Program-made: the position numbers and the translations under genes
The notes under the pieces: generated by a model
Seen by the model: only the letters and a program-made list of their open reading frames with translations
Databases searched by the model: none
Told to the model about the DNA's origin: nothing
In this document: positions 6,609-8,541 of the stretch, piece after piece
How positions within the stretch are numbered: the first letter of the stretch is position 1
Layout: each line of letters begins with the position of its first letter
Origin: Actinomycetes bacterium
Lineage (GTDB): Bacteria > Actinomycetota > Actinomycetes > Mycobacteriales > Mycobacteriaceae
Direction of reading: 5' to 3'
Assembly: GCA_023388385.1 (NCBI GenBank)
Contig: JAEWGK010000040.1
Span: forward strand, 1 to 8,541
DNA length: 8,541 nt

Positions 6609-7184
6609 GTGCCCCGATCGACGCAGCTGTTCTCGCCGCGCCATCGCCGCGTGCTGAGGCAGTTCCTGCAGTTCGGCATCGTCGGCGGCACCGGCGTCGT
6701 CGTCAACACCATCGTGCTGGTCCTGGCCCGCAAGGCCGGTCTCGAATTCGGGATCAACGAGCACGACGTGTTCATGAACCTGCTGGGCACCCGCTGGAAC
6801 ATCCGCTGGTCGCACGTCTACGCGACCATCGCGTTCCTGCTGGCCAACATGTGGAACTTCCAGCTCAACCGCTCCTGGACGTTCCGCGTCGAGCACCGGC
6901 CGAACTGGTTCCGCCAGTTCCTGCCGTTCCTGCTGGCGGGCCTGTCGGGCTGGGTGGTCAGCCTCATCGTCATCACGCTGCTGACCAACCCGACGTCGCC
7001 GCTGGCGCTGCCGCAGGACATCTTCGACGACTCGACGGGCCTGCGCACCCGCCTGTACTGGGCGAACCTCATCGGCGTCCTGCTGGGCACCCCGGCGAAC
7101 TTCGTCATCAACAAGCTGTGGACGTTCCGGCTGCGCGGACGCGGCCGGCCCGGGCGGGAGCGCGTGGAGCTCAAGGAGCTGTAG
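6609..7184 (+). CDS. GtrA family membrane protein
   Basis: A 191-residue protein with four membrane helices, at about 18-40, 68-86, 104-125 and 149-168, matching the GtrA family. The family marks are the paired repeats NFQLNRSWTF (83-92) and NFVINKLWTF (164-173) after helices 2 and 4, and FGIVGGTGVVVN at the start of helix 1. GtrA proteins take part in moving or handling polyprenyl-linked sugars. In mycobacteria the GtrA protein Rv3789 is linked to arabinogalactan synthesis. The sugar here cannot be inferred. The GTG at 6609 has GGAG 9 nt upstream and gives the usual length; the longer frame upstream is Arg/Pro-rich and overlaps SURF1. The gene is transcribed against both neighbours, and its last 14 bp overlap ptpA. 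M. tuberculosis, as I recall, has no gene between ptpA and the SURF1 gene, so this looks like an insertion. Confidence 0.92.
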   Translation: MPRSTQLFSPRHRRVLRQFLQFGIVGGTGVVVNTIVLVLARKAGLEFGINEHDVFMNLLGTRWNIRWSHVYATIAFLLANMWNFQLNRSWTFRVEHRPNWFRQFLPFLLAGLSGWVVSLIVITLLTNPTSPLALPQDIFDDSTGLRTRLYWANLIGVLLGTPANFVINKLWTFRLRGRGRPGRERVELKEL

Positions 7185-7191
7185 CGCGCTC
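7158..7191. terminator. Interrupted hairpin spanning the GtrA/ptpA overlap
   Basis: GAGCGCG (7158-7164) pairs with CGCGCTC (7185-7191). After a small internal loop, AGCTC (7168-7172) pairs with GAGCT (7176-7180). The structure contains both stop codons (TAG 7182-7184 on +, TGA at 7173-7171 on -). No T-run follows. It may end or stabilise both convergent transcripts. Confidence 0.35.
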
Positions 7192-7662
7192 GCGGACCCA
7201 CTCGACCAGCGCCGGGGTCGCGGCCTGGATCTCCTCGCGGGTGCGGCGGAAGCCCTCGTCGCCGCCGTAGTACGGGTCGTCGACCTCGGCGCCGTCGGGG
7301 GAGTCGGGGTCGAAGGAGCGCATGAGGCGGATGCGCTCCTCCGGGATGCCGCGGGCGATGAGCTGGGAGACGTGGCCGGAGTCCATGGCCACGTAGAGGT
7401 CCGCGTCGGCGTGCTCGGCGCCGAGCTGCGCGGCGACGTGCGACGGGTCGTAGCCGTTGTCCTCCAGTTCCTTCCTCGCGCGGCGGTCGGCGGACTGGCC
7501 GACGTGCCAGCCGCCGATGCCGCAGGACGCGACGCGGCAGTCCGCGTCGAGCCCGGCCTCCTCCAGCGCCTCACGGACGATGATCTCCGCCATCGGCGAG
7601 CGGCAGATGTTGCCGCTGCAGACGAAGACGACGTAGAGGCCGTCGGTGCCGACGTCGGTCAT
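7171..7662 (-). CDS. ptpA: Low-molecular-weight protein tyrosine phosphatase, PtpA-like
   Basis: A 163-residue cytoplasmic phosphatase that removes phosphate from phosphotyrosine through a cysteinyl-phosphate. The P-loop CSGNICRS at 15-22 gives nucleophile Cys15 and Arg21, and Asp129 in DDPYYGG is the general acid. Other family marks are GWHVGQSADRRA near 51-62 and RSFDP at 115-119. Tyr131-Tyr132 match the two tyrosines of M. tuberculosis PtpA (128/129) that the kinase PtkA phosphorylates. The length equals that of the M. tuberculosis protein. The ATG at 7662 follows GGGAGGAA about 7 nt upstream. The gene lies 139 bp downstream of the ptkA-like gene on the same strand, with no -10-like hexamer between them, so the two are probably cotranscribed. 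Its final 14 bp overlap the end of the GtrA gene. Confidence 0.94.
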   Translation of the reverse strand: MTDVGTDGLYVVFVCSGNICRSPMAEIIVREALEEAGLDADCRVASCGIGGWHVGQSADRRARKELEDNGYDPSHVAAQLGAEHADADLYVAMDSGHVSQLIARGIPEERIRLMRSFDPDSPDGAEVDDPYYGGDEGFRRTREEIQAATPALVEWVRERATAP

Positions 7663-7771
7663 GTGGGGTTCCTCCCGGGGTCGGTGCGGTGGTCGCGGCC
7701 GGGCGCCGGGGGCCGTGGCGCGTGGCGCGCCGTCCTCGGTGCCGCATGCGGTGGTGCGGCGGCCGGCCGAT

Positions 7772-7789
7772 GCGCGGGACGTCCCGCGC
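7772..7789. repeat. 18-bp perfect palindrome between ptkA and ptpA
   Basis: GCGCGGGAC-GTCCCGCGC is a perfect 18-bp palindrome, 12 bp after the ptkA stop in the 139-bp spacer. In RNA it would give a 7-bp stem with an ACGU loop. No U-run follows in the - strand direction. A shorter palindrome, CCGCATGCGG, lies at 7742-7751. It could be an operator, an RNA processing or stability element, or a partial terminator that sets the ptkA:ptpA ratio. Confidence 0.5.
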
Positions 7790-7801
7790 GGGTCCGGCGG
7801 G

Positions 7802-8541
7802 TCACGCTACCGGATACCCCAGGACGCCGCGCACCAGGGAGTCCAGGTGGCCGGCGTCGCGGGCGGCGCCCTCGGCGGTGGCACGCTCGGCGTCGTCGCC
7901 GTATCCCCAGCTCACGGCGATGGCGGGGAGCCCAAACGCGTGGGCGCCGTCGATGTCGTGGCTGCGGTCTCCGATCATGACGACGCCCGGCACCGGCGAC
8001 ACGCCCGCGTCCGCCAGCCGCATGCCCTCCGGGGCGCCCGGGGCGTCGGAGGGCAGGCCGAGCACGCGCAGCGTGTGGCGCACGACGTCGATCTTGGCCT
8101 GCCGGTCGCCGCCGTCGTCGGCCGCGCCGATGAAGTCGAAGCGGTCCAGGACCCCGAATCGGTGCAGCACCTTCCGGGTGAAGTGGCCGCCCTTCGACGT
8201 CGCCGTGGCGATGACCCAGCCGCGGCGCCGCCACTCGTCGAGCAGCTCCGGCCAGCCGTCGAACATGCGCGTGTCCGCCCAGCCGCCGCGGTGCTGCTGC
8301 AAGCGGTAGAGCCGCAGGGCCTCGGCCGCCGTGGCCTCGTCCATGCGCAGCGACCGCAGGCTGTCCAGCATCGGCGGTCCCGCGATGCCCGCCATGAACG
8401 CCTCGTCCGGCATCGGCCAGCCGATGGTCTCCAGCGCCTCGCGGACGCCGGCCTGGATGCCGGGCAGCGAGTCGCTGATGGTCCCGTCGACGTCGACGAG
8501 CACGGTGGGCGGGTGCGGGTGAGGCGTGTGCGGCGCGTTCG
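7802..8541 (-). CDS. ptkA: HAD-superfamily protein, probable protein tyrosine kinase PtkA-like (5' end uncertain)
   Basis: A HAD-fold protein with all four motifs (numbered from the GTG at 8503): DVDGT at 4-8 with Asp4 and Asp6, ATSK at 101-104, Lys137, and GDRSHD at 178-183. The cap has GIAGPPMLDSLR, and the C-terminal part has SWGYG. Both match M. tuberculosis PtkA (Rv2232) as I recall it. PtkA is a HAD protein that phosphorylates PtpA on tyrosine, and its gene precedes ptpA there too. A phosphoglycolate-phosphatase-like hydrolase is the alternative. The GTG at 8503 leaves only three residues before the nucleophile Asp and has no ribosome site. The frame stays open to the window edge through a Pro/His-rich stretch (APHTPHPHPPT), so the true start is probably outside, perhaps with a disordered N-terminus like that of PtkA. 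Loop 151-172 is longer than in the M. tuberculosis protein. Confidence 0.85.
   Translation of the reverse strand, partial: NAPHTPHPHPPTVLVDVDGTISDSLPGIQAGVREALETIGWPMPDEAFMAGIAGPPMLDSLRSLRMDEATAAEALRLYRLQQHRGGWADTRMFDGWPELLDEWRRRGWVIATATSKGGHFTRKVLHRFGVLDRFDFIGAADDGGDRQAKIDVVRHTLRVLGLPSDAPGAPEGMRLADAGVSPVPGVVMIGDRSHDIDGAHAFGLPAIAVSWGYGDDAERATAEGAARDAGHLDSLVRGVLGYPVA

Overview
The window looks like core chromosome from a GC-rich member of the Mycobacteriales, most likely Corynebacterium. The evidence is very high G+C, third codon positions almost all G/C, a homodimeric AceE that resembles the C. glutamicum enzyme as I recall it, and a gene order that matches (inverted) the M. tuberculosis block ptkA-ptpA-SURF1-cobD-DUF3052-aceE-acpM (about Rv2232 to Rv2244). 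I see no mobile element, CRISPR array, phage gene or attachment site.

Layout, left to right: the 3' end of an unrecognised + strand gene (1-272) converges on a - strand pair, aceE then acpM. Pyruvate dehydrogenase E1 starts at 3458 and is followed after 3 nt by an acyl carrier protein ending at 306. A 300-bp divergent control region (3459-3758) separates aceE from a + strand DUF3052 gene (3759-4178). Next come tRNA-Val(UAC) (4276-4347) and, 17 nt later, cobD/cbiB (4365-5420), which probably shares the tRNA transcript. cobD converges on a - strand SURF1-like gene (5417-6424), and one CTAG provides both stop codons. A divergent 184-bp spacer leads to a + strand GtrA-family membrane gene (6609-7184). 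Its last 14 bp overlap the end of the - strand gene ptpA (7171-7662). Upstream of ptpA on the same strand is a HAD protein that looks like PtkA (7802 to the window edge).

Roles: aceE feeds acetyl-CoA to central and lipid metabolism, and acpM carries acyl groups. cobD completes the aminopropanol step of cobamide synthesis or salvage. SURF1 serves cytochrome aa3 oxidase assembly. GtrA probably acts on lipid-linked sugars of the envelope. PtkA and PtpA would form a tyrosine kinase/phosphatase pair, as in M. tuberculosis.

No clearly undescribed system is evident. The points most worth a second look are the PtkA-PtpA pair with the conserved Tyr-Tyr target, the tRNA-cobD arrangement, the two convergent pairs with overlapping 3' ends inside GC-rich hairpins, the perfect palindrome between ptkA and ptpA, the possible RamB-type sites upstream of aceE, and the ACP with an N-terminal extension coupled to aceE.
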